A model generated the notes under the pieces. The model was not told the origin of the DNA. It saw only the letters and a list, made by a program, of their open reading frames with translations, and did not search any database. Both the position numbers and the translations under genes were made by a program. From a virus: DNA of 21,116 bases. This document shows, piece after piece, positions 6,666 to 12,405 of the stretch (positions are counted from its first letter, which is position 1; each line of letters begins with the position of its first letter). The stretch covers positions 1 to 21,116 of the IMG/VR virus record IMGVR_UViG_3300032223_001306. The stretch is one strand, 5' to 3'.

Positions 6666-6907
6666 CTCTATTTGAAAGATCTTTTGGATCCTGTGGAAAT
6701 CTTTCCAGCATGAATATGTCCAGATCGAGCGGCCAGGTTTGGCCCAGAACCGCGGACATTAAGCTCAGAGTATAAACATTTGAACCAGATACCAAAATCG
6801 ATCCTGGCGGATCCTGGGGCTATTTGGACACTTTTTGGCATATACCAGAACAAACGTTTTGGCCGGATTACATGTAAAAAGAATTTTAGAATCTTTGTCC
6901 ACCAGAC

Positions 6908-6936
6908 TGTACAAATGGACTGATCCGCATTAAATT
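6908..6936 (+). promoter_or_regulatory. Rightward promoter candidate
   Basis: TGTACA (6908-6913) matches four of six consensus -35 bases and is 17 nt from TAAATT (6931-6936). The predicted start, near 6943, falls at the foot of the leader hairpin. The matched promoter on the other side supports it. Confidence 0.5.
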
Positions 6937-6941
6937 GTACC

Positions 6942-6959
6942 TATGAGCAACCGCTCATA
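6942..6959 (+). promoter_or_regulatory. 5' leader hairpin
   Basis: TATGAGC (6942-6948), loop AACC, GCTCATA (6953-6959) form a perfect 7-bp stem at the very 5' end of the predicted rightward transcript. The ribosome site AGGAGG follows 10 nt later. A different hairpin (GCAACC...GGTTGC) occupies the same place in the leftward leader. It may protect the mRNA 5' end or tune translation. Confidence 0.5.
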
Positions 6960-6979
6960 CGAAACCGCCAGGAGGAAAA

Positions 6980-7195
6980 ATGAACACAATGTCTGAAGAA
7001 CAAACATCTTGGAACAATTGTTGTGGATTGCCAGTAAAGTTTCTTTTAATGAAAATCATCCTTGATTACGCAAATGGTTCTTCTTCTCGTGAAGAATATA
7101 CAGATTATTACAACCGCATGACTACTGAGCAAAAGCAAATTGCAGATGACATGGTAATGGAAATTGGAATTGCTACAAGCAAGGAGATGAACTAA
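6980..7195 (+). CDS. Small hypothetical early protein
   Basis: The protein has 71 residues from ATG 6980, 5 nt after AGGAGG; the in-frame ATG at 6989 is an alternative. It is acidic and helical in appearance (EEYTDYYNRMTTEQKQIADD), with a Cys pair NNCCG near the N-terminus. No family is recognised. It is the first gene of the rightward operon beyond the divergent control region, so it is expected early in infection. Such small acidic proteins often act on host functions, but nothing in the sequence says which. Confidence 0.6.
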   Translation: MNTMSEEQTSWNNCCGLPVKFLLMKIILDYANGSSSREEYTDYYNRMTTEQKQIADDMVMEIGIATSKEMN

Positions 7196-7197
7196 CT

Positions 7198-7413
7198 ATG
7201 ACTATCAACGAACAAATTGCAGAAATTGCTTCAACATCAATTGAAAATGCAAAGTTGATCCGCAACTACATTGATGAAGAAGGAGATCTTGATTGGTCTG
7301 AATGTACCGCTCGTCAACTCAAAGTTGCGGTACTACAAGCTCGAATTGCACTCGGCATTTTAGAAATCAAAGAAGTTGCATTTGTTCCACAAGTTTTCAA
7401 GGAGGCAAACTAA
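7198..7413 (+). CDS. Small hypothetical helical protein
   Basis: The protein has 71 residues from ATG 7198, with AAGGAG inside the end of the previous gene. It looks fully helical: INEQIAEIASTSIENAKLIRN, then RQLKVAVLQARIALGILEIK. No cysteine motif or membrane segment is present. It ends in Glu-Ala-Asn, whose codons also form the next gene's GGAGG site, the same arrangement as in the following gene. No family is recognised. Confidence 0.55.
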   Translation: MTINEQIAEIASTSIENAKLIRNYIDEEGDLDWSECTARQLKVAVLQARIALGILEIKEVAFVPQVFKEAN

Positions 7414-7614
7414 ATGTCACGCAGACTTCCAAATGGAACTAAGTCGCAATTGACTGATGGTCAGCGTCATCAAGCGGTTGGCGCAGTTAAGGCAATGCTT
7501 TTTGTTGATGCGTCACGTGATGAAATTCTTGACTATTTAACTGAAAAATTCGAAATGAATTATGCTGAATATCTTGTTAAAACTATGATTGACGACTATA
7601 TGGAGGCAAACTAA
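7414..7614 (+). CDS. Small hypothetical early protein
   Basis: The protein has 66 residues. ATG 7414 directly follows the previous stop, with AAGGAGG 9 nt upstream. The N-terminus is basic (MSRRLPNGTKSQLTDGQRHQ) and the rest is helical (FVDASRDEILDYLTEKFEM), a layout that may bind nucleic acid, although this is a guess. The C-terminus (MEAN) and the junction sequence repeat those of the gene before. No family is recognised. Confidence 0.55.
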   Translation: MSRRLPNGTKSQLTDGQRHQAVGAVKAMLFVDASRDEILDYLTEKFEMNYAEYLVKTMIDDYMEAN

Positions 7615-7809
7615 ATGACTACAAAGCCAATGACATGGTTCTGTTCGTGGTGCCATGAAGCAAAACAAATGAATTCTCATACGATGATCTGGAATTTTAA
7701 TGATCAACTTTTTGCAGATCCAATTGGTTATTGCTCTGAAGAATGTATCAAGCACGCTTTAGTCCGCAAAGAAATGGCATTAGCTGCAATGGAAAAGGCT
7801 GGTGCATAA
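7615..7809 (+). CDS. Small zinc-ribbon-like protein
   Basis: The protein has 64 residues. ATG 7615 follows the repeated GGAGGCAAACTAA junction. Cysteines are spaced Cys-x-x-Cys (FCSWCHE, residues 9-12) and, after about 28 residues, YCSEECIKHA (Cys-x3-Cys). This is the pattern of a single four-ligand zinc knuckle with a following helix. The family resembles MYM/FCS-like or TRASH-type treble clefs. The target is unknown. Its stop overlaps the next gene as TAATG. Confidence 0.6.
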   Translation: MTTKPMTWFCSWCHEAKQMNSHTMIWNFNDQLFADPIGYCSEECIKHALVRKEMALAAMEKAGA

Positions 7810-7976
7810 TGTCTCAAGATGAATCATGGTGGGGTGATTGGTTTGAAGATTGCGAAATGTGCGGATCTAGAAAAGCCACCAAAGTTCGTTTATACAAGTA
7901 TGACAATGGAGAAGAATTCAAGGCCAACGTCTGCAATAGATGTGCCGATCTACATGGAAAGCTGGTAAAAAAATGA
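7809..7976 (+). CDS. Small zinc-ribbon protein
   Basis: The protein has 55 residues from ATG 7809 (TAATG overlap with the previous stop). Two Cys-x-x-Cys knuckles (CEMC and CNRC) separated by about 24 residues (RKATKVRLYKYDNGEEFKA) form a classic zinc ribbon. A strongly acidic Trp-rich N-terminus (DESWWGDWFEDCE) precedes it. The function is unknown. Two zinc proteins in a row suggest a related role in the early operon, for example contact with host transcription or replication proteins (inference). Confidence 0.6.
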   Translation: MSQDESWWGDWFEDCEMCGSRKATKVRLYKYDNGEEFKANVCNRCADLHGKLVKK

Positions 7977-8116
7977 AACTTACAAAGCGAGGAAAACGTG
8001 TACGCGCAGTAGCAATTTTAATTGGCATTTATTCGATTGCAATGATTGCTACGCATTTTTGGTGGTCAGCTAATGGTCCATGCTGGGGATCAATGCAGCA
8101 TTGCGTAGGTCTATAA
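7973..8116 (+). CDS. Single-helix membrane protein (47 aa)
   Basis: This short gene starts at ATG 7973 with ATGA overlap to the zinc-ribbon stop and ends at TAA 8114-8116. The basic N-terminus MKLTKRGKRVRA is followed by one membrane helix (about residues 13-30, VAILIGIYSIAMIATHFWW). A short tail has two cysteines (PCWGSMQHC) that could form a disulfide outside the membrane. It resembles the tiny one-helix membrane proteins common in actinophage early operons, which have no known function. The positive-inside rule puts the N-terminus in the cytoplasm. Confidence 0.65.
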   Translation: MKLTKRGKRVRAVAILIGIYSIAMIATHFWWSANGPCWGSMQHCVGL

Positions 8117-8123
8117 ATGGAAA

Positions 8124-8159
8124 GATCGGTTGGAGAACCGCCAGGTAAACCAACCGATC
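8124..8159 (+). promoter_or_regulatory. Perfect 10-bp stem-loop with motif in loop
   Basis: GATCGGTTGG (8124-8133) pairs perfectly with CCAACCGATC (8150-8159). The 16-nt loop shows AACCGCCAGG (8136-8145), the same 10-mer that precedes ribosome sites in the control region. No T run follows, so it is not a standard terminator. It could be a protein-binding RNA or DNA site or an mRNA processing end. Confidence 0.55.
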
Positions 8160-8200
8160 AGTGAGCGAATTGTATAGTGTAAATAAAAAAACAATAGATT

Positions 8201-8224
8201 TGTCCACAGAAGAATCTGCGGACA
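8201..8224 (+). promoter_or_regulatory. Inverted repeat, operator-like
   Basis: TGTCCACAGA and TCTGCGGACA form 10-bp arms with one mismatch and a 4-nt AGAA centre. It lies 30 bp upstream of the MerR-like HTH gene and just downstream of TATAGT (8173-8178), a -10 candidate with no clear -35. Placement suggests autoregulation by that HTH protein. Confidence 0.4.
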
Positions 8225-8254
8225 TTGCAACATAACTACTAAGGAGATGGTAAA

Positions 8255-8446
8255 ATGTCAGATGAAACAACGAGAGCTTCGCTGTCCACAGGAGACGCAG
8301 CAAAGCTTATTGGACTCAACTCCAAGACATTGCGTCGTTGGGTTGATATTGGCAAGGTGGACGGATTTAAGTCACCTTCAGGGTTTCGGTACGTGTATGC
8401 CGATTCATTAAACACAATCATCGAATCGAGAAAACAAACTAACTAG
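8255..8446 (+). CDS. MerR-like helix-turn-helix DNA-binding protein
   Basis: The protein has 63 residues from ATG 8255 with AAGGAG upstream. The sequence LSTGDAAKLIGLNSKTLRRW followed by GFKSPSGFRYVYADSLNTII is the compact winged-helix fold of MerR-family and excisionase-like (HTH_17) proteins. The first helix pair is AAKLIGLNSKTLRRW and the wing GFRYVYAD. There is no effector domain, so it should act as a small repressor, directionality factor or transcription switch. An inverted repeat upstream is a candidate site. No integrase is in the window, so excisionase is not favoured. Confidence 0.75.
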   Translation: MSDETTRASLSTGDAAKLIGLNSKTLRRWVDIGKVDGFKSPSGFRYVYADSLNTIIESRKQTN

Positions 8447-8463
8447 AGCTATGGGAGGCAACC

Positions 8464-8883
8464 TTGATAGCACTAATGATGGCCGCAACTTTGCATTCAA
8501 CCCCGGTTGAACTTAAAGCTGCACAGATACCAAAGCAAGAACTAGCTTTTGCAAAGTGCGTAAGCTGGCAAGAGTCCAGGAACAATTATCATGCCATTGG
8601 TGATAACCAATTTGCTCGTGGCCGGTGGCAGTTCTTGGACAATAACTGGAGACATGGACTATCATTCATGGTTGCTGATCGTCTAGTAACTTTTGGACTT
8701 CCTAAGTCAAAGGCTAAAAACTTAATAAAAGATTTACAGAAACATTCAATTGATACATGGAAACCTATCTACCAAGATATAGGATTTGTATCAGCTTTGA
8801 ATGCCAAAGGACTTTGGTCCGGCTGGCGACATTGGGCAGTTGATTCTCAATGTGTAAAGCTAGTTCCACTAAACAAACGATAA
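8464..8883 (+). CDS. Lysozyme-fold (lytic transglycosylase/Rpf-like) protein
   Basis: The protein has 139 residues. TTG 8464 is chosen because GGGAGG lies 5 nt upstream; ATG at 8476 or 8479 has no good site. The N-terminus MIALMMAATLHS is hydrophobic but short, perhaps a weak export signal. CVSWQESRNNYHAIGDNQFA followed by RGRWQF matches the lytic-transglycosylase/Rpf core, with Glu37 as acid catalyst and G-x-W-Q as in soluble lytic transglycosylases. Cys32 and Cys130 could form a disulfide, which suits an exported enzyme. It lies in the early region, far from the CHAP lysin. A role in wall entry or remodelling is inferred; substrate is unproven. Confidence 0.6.
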   Translation: MIALMMAATLHSTPVELKAAQIPKQELAFAKCVSWQESRNNYHAIGDNQFARGRWQFLDNNWRHGLSFMVADRLVTFGLPKSKAKNLIKDLQKHSIDTWKPIYQDIGFVSALNAKGLWSGWRHWAVDSQCVKLVPLNKR

Positions 8884-8892
8884 GGGGACAAT

Positions 8893-9240
8893 ATGAAAAC
8901 CGCCAGGAGCGACGATGATAAATCATGGTCGACAGGTCAGCAATATGCGTTATTTGAAGATCCAATTGACGCACAATTTGTCAAGTTCCACCATGAAAAT
9001 CCACATGTCTATCGAAGTCTTGTCGATCTTGCATATCAATGGAAAAATGCAGGAAACGACATTTGTTCGATCGATTTGCTTATCAACAAACTACGCTGGG
9101 AAATTGGAATCAAATCCTCTGGATCTCAGTTTGCAATATCAAACAATTATGCAAGCCGCTATTCTCGCCTTATTGAGGCCAATGAAAAAGGACTTGCCAA
9201 TTTCTTCACTAAGAGACAGTTGAGAAGCGCATGGGATTAG
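8893..9240 (+). CDS. Conserved phage protein upstream of Cas4-like nuclease
   Basis: The protein has 115 residues from ATG 8893, with AAGGGGACA upstream. The sequence FVKFHHENPHVYRSLVDLAY followed by SIDLLINKLRW and NNYASRYSRLIEAN matches a small phage family (F..fh..NP.vy..l......RW) that I recall from many phage recombination modules. It is all-helical and its activity is unknown. The AACCGCCAGGAG motif is found at its second to fifth codons (8898-8909). It overlaps the nuclease gene by 10 nt, suggesting coupled expression. Confidence 0.6.
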   Translation: MKTARSDDDKSWSTGQQYALFEDPIDAQFVKFHHENPHVYRSLVDLAYQWKNAGNDICSIDLLINKLRWEIGIKSSGSQFAISNNYASRYSRLIEANEKGLANFFTKRQLRSAWD

Positions 9241-10007
9241 AACGCATTGAAACAAAGCGTGGTCATAAATATGAACTTGATGGGGTAGAAGTCAAGGGAG
9301 TTACCACGCTTTTAGGCAATGGTATGCCAAAACCTGCTTTGCCATATTGGAGCGCAAAGATGGTTGCGGAATATATTGCTAATAACTATGATGAGATTGG
9401 TGGGATGCTTTCCCGCAATTCTGAATCAGCAATCAAGCACCTTAAAATGGTTCCTTGGACTCATAGAGATAAAGCTGCAACTCGAGGCACGGATGTGCAC
9501 AAAATTGCAGAGGAAATCATCCATGGTCGTGAAACTCAAGTTGAGGTTGAGATTGCTGAATATGTCAAAGGTTATATCGATTGGGTTGATGAATGGGATC
9601 CAGAACCTATTCTGACTGAAAAGGTCATTGGTAATCGAACTAATTGGTACGCAGGAACTTTTGATGCTATTCTGAAGTTTAGAAAAGGTCCTCTAGCTGG
9701 TAAAACTTATCTTTGTGATTGGAAAACAAGCTCTGGGGTTTATGGTGAAATGGCCATGCAGCTTGCAGCTTATGAAAAAGCTGAGTTTTATCTAGATGAT
9801 GAAGGCAATGAACATTCTCTTCCAGTAGTTGATGGCACGGCGATTGTTCATATAACTCCAAATGGAACATCGTTTCATGAGGTCACAGACAGAGATATGG
9901 CTTGGAATTCATTCTTAGCTGTAATTGATGTTGCAAAAAGATTATCCACAATTGATGAATTACTAAAGCCAATAGGGGGCACAAGTGAGCAGTCCGAAGC
10001 ATCTTGA
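9231..10007 (+). CDS. Cas4/RecB-like PD-(D/E)XK exonuclease
   Basis: The protein has 258 residues from ATG 9231, overlapping the previous gene by 10 nt. The motifs of the RecB/Cas4 nuclease family are in order: RGTDVHKIAEE (His90), EKVIGN (Glu130), YAGTFDAIL (Asp145), LCDWKTSSG (Asp163-x-Lys165) and QLAAYEKAE (Gln177...Tyr181). No four-Cys iron-sulfur cluster of true Cas4 is seen, so it is the RecB-like phage type. It probably resects DNA ends for recombination. The next gene, a likely annealing protein, fits an exonuclease-annealase pair as in lambda Exo-Bet. Confidence 0.85.
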   Translation: MGLERIETKRGHKYELDGVEVKGVTTLLGNGMPKPALPYWSAKMVAEYIANNYDEIGGMLSRNSESAIKHLKMVPWTHRDKAATRGTDVHKIAEEIIHGRETQVEVEIAEYVKGYIDWVDEWDPEPILTEKVIGNRTNWYAGTFDAILKFRKGPLAGKTYLCDWKTSSGVYGEMAMQLAAYEKAEFYLDDEGNEHSLPVVDGTAIVHITPNGTSFHEVTDRDMAWNSFLAVIDVAKRLSTIDELLKPIGGTSEQSEAS

Positions 10008-10545
10008 TAACTATGTAGATGTACCACAACGTATTAAGCTTTTCTATGAAAAGTTTCCAGAAGGATCACTACAAATGGATTCCAATATCCGTTTTGAGTA
10101 TGTGGACAACCAAGTCATTGTAATTGGACAGGCGTTTGCTTACCGTTATCCTGATGACCCAAAACCTGGAGTTGGAACAGCACAAGAATATTTGCCTGGC
10201 AAAACGGCATTTACGCGTGGTTCAGAACTCCAAAATCTTGAAACAAGTTGCTGGGGTCGTGCAATTGGATCTTTGGGAATTGGCATTGATAAATCCATTG
10301 CTACTCGAGAAGAAGTTGAATTGGCTATTGAGCGCAATAAGCCAACAGAGTCCATCACCATGAAGCGTGCAAATCCTGGTGTGGTCCGTATAGTAGAATT
10401 GCTCAAGGGGCAAGGAATCACTGAAAAAGATGCAATCCTTGAAGCAGTAACGGTCATCATTGATCGAGAAGTCAAGTCTAGTAATGATTTAACTGACGAC
10501 GAAGTTGGCTTGATCCTTTCACAACTCGAAGAAAATAAATCATGA
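9985..10545 (+). CDS. Putative single-strand annealing protein
   Basis: The protein has 186 residues. GTG 9985 has AGGGGG upstream and overlaps the nuclease by 23 nt. The conserved block includes FYEKFPEGSLQ, AFAYRYPDDPKPGVGTAQE, then GKTAFTRGSELQNLETSCWG with RAIGSLGIG. This matches a family widespread in actinophages (YR.PDDP.PG.G...E..PG.T..TRGSELQN.ET..WGRA). It is usually unannotated, but resembles the Rad52/ERF-type beta-sheet-and-helix annealases. Direct adjacency to a RecB-like nuclease supports recombination. The C-terminal third (from about 125) is helical. Function is inferred. Confidence 0.6.
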   Translation: MSSPKHLDNYVDVPQRIKLFYEKFPEGSLQMDSNIRFEYVDNQVIVIGQAFAYRYPDDPKPGVGTAQEYLPGKTAFTRGSELQNLETSCWGRAIGSLGIGIDKSIATREEVELAIERNKPTESITMKRANPGVVRIVELLKGQGITEKDAILEAVTVIIDREVKSSNDLTDDEVGLILSQLEENKS

Positions 10546-10967
10546 CAAGACTATCGTGGGATAATTACGGATTAGAAATTGCAAAGACTGCCTCCCTTCG
10601 CAGTGAAGATCCGTACTTAAAAGTTGGTGCTGCGGTATTTCGTCCGGATCGAAGTATCTTAAGCATTGGTTACAATGGAGCTGCGTCTGGCGTTGATATA
10701 TCCTGGGACGATAGGGAAGCTAGACGCGGTTCTGTAATTCATGCAGAAATCAATGCATTGAGGTATTGCACACCGCAAGAAACCCAAAATGGATTTATGT
10801 ATGTTACTCACCATCCATGTTTGGAATGTGTAAAAGTAATTGCTAGTTACAAGATCTACAATGTGATGTATAAAGATTTAATTGACAGTTCAGTTTATGA
10901 CCTAGAAAGCATTGCCAATTTAGCAACCAAATATGGGATAAAACTAATTCAAGGGGGAAACGAATGA
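10542..10967 (+). CDS. Deoxycytidylate (dCMP) deaminase
   Basis: The protein has 141 residues with an ATGA overlap. It carries the zinc site of the cytidine/deoxycytidylate deaminase superfamily: His67-Ala-Glu69 (VIHAEINALRY) and Pro92-Cys93-x-x-Cys96 (HHPCLECVKV). SIGYNGAASGVD is also typical of dCMP deaminases. The reaction is dCMP to dUMP plus ammonia. It is the first gene of a seven-gene set of overlapping genes for nucleotide and base modification. Its job is probably to balance dCMP and dUMP pools for modified-base synthesis, and it can also lower unmodified dCTP. Confidence 0.85.
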   Translation: MTRLSWDNYGLEIAKTASLRSEDPYLKVGAAVFRPDRSILSIGYNGAASGVDISWDDREARRGSVIHAEINALRYCTPQETQNGFMYVTHHPCLECVKVIASYKIYNVMYKDLIDSSVYDLESIANLATKYGIKLIQGGNE

Positions 10968-11395
10968 GTGCTTTACAAATGATTTTAGATAACCAAAAAG
11001 CATTGCAAAAGAAATCATATGGAATTGATGTATCAACTTTATCTGCAGAAGATCGAGCAACTTATATCAGAGACATGTCTTTGGCATTAACTGATGAACT
11101 GCATGAAGCATTGAATGAAGTTGGTTGGAAACCATGGGCAACTAGTCGCCATCTTAATCGAGCTGCATATGCAAGTGAGCTTATTGATGTTCTGCATTTC
11201 TGGTGCAATTTAGTTCTTGCTGCTGATCTAAGTGAGCAAGATATTCTTGATTTGTATTTTGCCAAAGCAGAAAAGAATGCTAAGCGTCAATTAGCTGGAT
11301 ACGATGGTGTTACAGATAAATGTAGAACATGTGGTCGTGCATTTGATGATGCAGCAGTTCTTTGCACTCCTATAGCTTGTGAGCACATTGAATGA
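10964..11395 (+). CDS. Dimeric all-alpha dUTPase/dCTPase-like pyrophosphatase
   Basis: The protein has 143 residues with ATGA overlaps at both ends. LALTDELHEALNEVGWKPW (metal ligands Glu45, Glu48) and ASELIDVLHFWCNLVLA (Glu72, Asp75) match the dimeric dUTPase (dUTPase_2, MazG-like) family, which splits dUTP/dUDP or dCTP to the monophosphate and pyrophosphate. A C-terminal tail adds a possible zinc knuckle (Cys120, Cys123, Cys134, Cys139/His141), unusual in the family. In this operon it would supply dUMP or dCMP to the hydroxymethylase and remove the unmodified triphosphate. dU versus dC preference cannot be read. Confidence 0.75.
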   Translation: MSALQMILDNQKALQKKSYGIDVSTLSAEDRATYIRDMSLALTDELHEALNEVGWKPWATSRHLNRAAYASELIDVLHFWCNLVLAADLSEQDILDLYFAKAEKNAKRQLAGYDGVTDKCRTCGRAFDDAAVLCTPIACEHIE

Positions 11396-12405
11396 CCTCA
11401 TTAGTTATTGATGACATTGTCACATCATTCAGTGACCGTATATCTAGCCATCGATCTGCATGGCCTAGGATGCAAGCATGCATGATTTCTGATGCAACTG
11501 AAAGAGATGTATACCCGGCATTTGGTAATGCAAATGCTGTTTTTGATAACAACACATGGTTGATTTCAACTCCTATGGAATTCAAAGGTGAAGTTTTTAA
11601 TCTATTTGGGGGATTTACACAGGAAGTACGAGATCGAATTGAACGTCTTCTTGATATGGATCCACAAAATGTAAAAGCTTTGGACATTGCACCTCCTAGA
11701 ATTGGAGATTTGTTAGGCGAGCGTGCAGCAAAAGCTGGATTAGATTTCTCTAAAACTCAATGGGATAAAATCAATGAAGTATCAATGTGCGAAGTAATTC
11801 CACATGAAGATTTTGTTCTAAATATTCAAAGAGTTGTAATTGGTGATTCTCATTCAATTGCTCGATATCGTAGAAATTCAATAGTTTATCGGCATGATGG
11901 ACTTACTTTACATCGACTTACACAGAATGGTATCAAGTCATATTTGCCACCATATCCAGTAAAGCACTTGGTTATTGCAGCTGGTAACATTGACATTCGT
12001 CATCATATTATGCGTCAATTAGATCCAAATCTGTCGATTATCAAGTTAGCAAAAGATCTTCATGATCAACTTGAAAATCTTAAGTTGGAAGGTTTAATCG
12101 AATCATATGAAGTCACTAGTCCCTACCCAATTGAGTTTGAAGGACGCAGAATTCCAAAGACTGGTTGGTACAAAGGTTCAGCATTTGCTGGCACTAGAGA
12201 GCAACGTGACAAAATTCGACAGACTTTCCAAGCATATTTAGACTTAAATATTGAAAATGTTTTCCATTGGCCTGACTGGTGGTACACAATGGATCCAGAA
12301 AAGTATGCAAAAACTTATATGGAAAAGCCTGGATCTGTCCATCTATCACCAGAATTCTATGAATGGGATTTAGTAGAAAATCAGGAAAATAAATGGCACA
12401 ATTAG
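11392..12405 (+). CDS. SGNH-hydrolase-like protein of base-modification cluster
   Basis: The protein has 337 residues, ATGA-coupled. Residues 1-140 form a domain that I do not recognise. The second part looks like an SGNH/GDSL hydrolase: block I VVIGDSHSIARY (Ser153), block III AAGNIDIRHH (Gly198-Asn199), and a C-terminal block V-like SVHLSPEFY (His317). The family cleaves esters and acyl groups, or acts as acyltransferase. A typical block V Asp three residues before the His is absent (GSVH). It is embedded in the modification operon, so it may add or remove an acyl or amino-acyl group on a base. This role is inference. Confidence 0.55.
   Translation: MTSLVIDDIVTSFSDRISSHRSAWPRMQACMISDATERDVYPAFGNANAVFDNNTWLISTPMEFKGEVFNLFGGFTQEVRDRIERLLDMDPQNVKALDIAPPRIGDLLGERAAKAGLDFSKTQWDKINEVSMCEVIPHEDFVLNIQRVVIGDSHSIARYRRNSIVYRHDGLTLHRLTQNGIKSYLPPYPVKHLVIAAGNIDIRHHIMRQLDPNLSIIKLAKDLHDQLENLKLEGLIESYEVTSPYPIEFEGRRIPKTGWYKGSAFAGTREQRDKIRQTFQAYLDLNIENVFHWPDWWYTMDPEKYAKTYMEKPGSVHLSPEFYEWDLVENQENKWHN

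Larger units (their letters stand above)
6589..6979. promoter_or_regulatory. Divergent control region between early operons
   Basis: This is a 391-bp gene-free stretch between the divergent genes at 6588 and 6980. At each edge lie a promoter candidate, a leader hairpin and an AACCGCCAGGAGG site. The middle is richer in G+C and holds three GATCCTG-type 10-mers (6687-6696, 6800-6809, 6810-6819), a GGCCA-GGTT-TGGCC hairpin (near 6731-6744), and the repeated TTGTCCACCAG in direct orientation (6645-6655 and 6895-6905). It is the likely switch for early transcription. No open frame with a credible ribosome site is seen inside. Confidence 0.65.

Noticed and set aside
6589-6853. Minus-strand open frames extending upstream of the 79-aa Cys-rich gene
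   Set aside because: They cover the promoter, leader hairpin and repeats, and lack ribosome sites; the start at 6588 has CCAGGAGG.
6940-6966. Resemblance of the rightward leader (CTATGAGC...GCTCATACGAAAC) to a second hammerhead
   Set aside because: CGAAAC is present but the CUGAUGA core is not (CUAUGAG only), and stem II does not end next to GAAA. It reads as a simple hairpin.
10146-10475. 109-aa minus-strand open frame opposite the annealing-protein gene
   Set aside because: No ribosome site, and the opposite strand codes for a conserved family.
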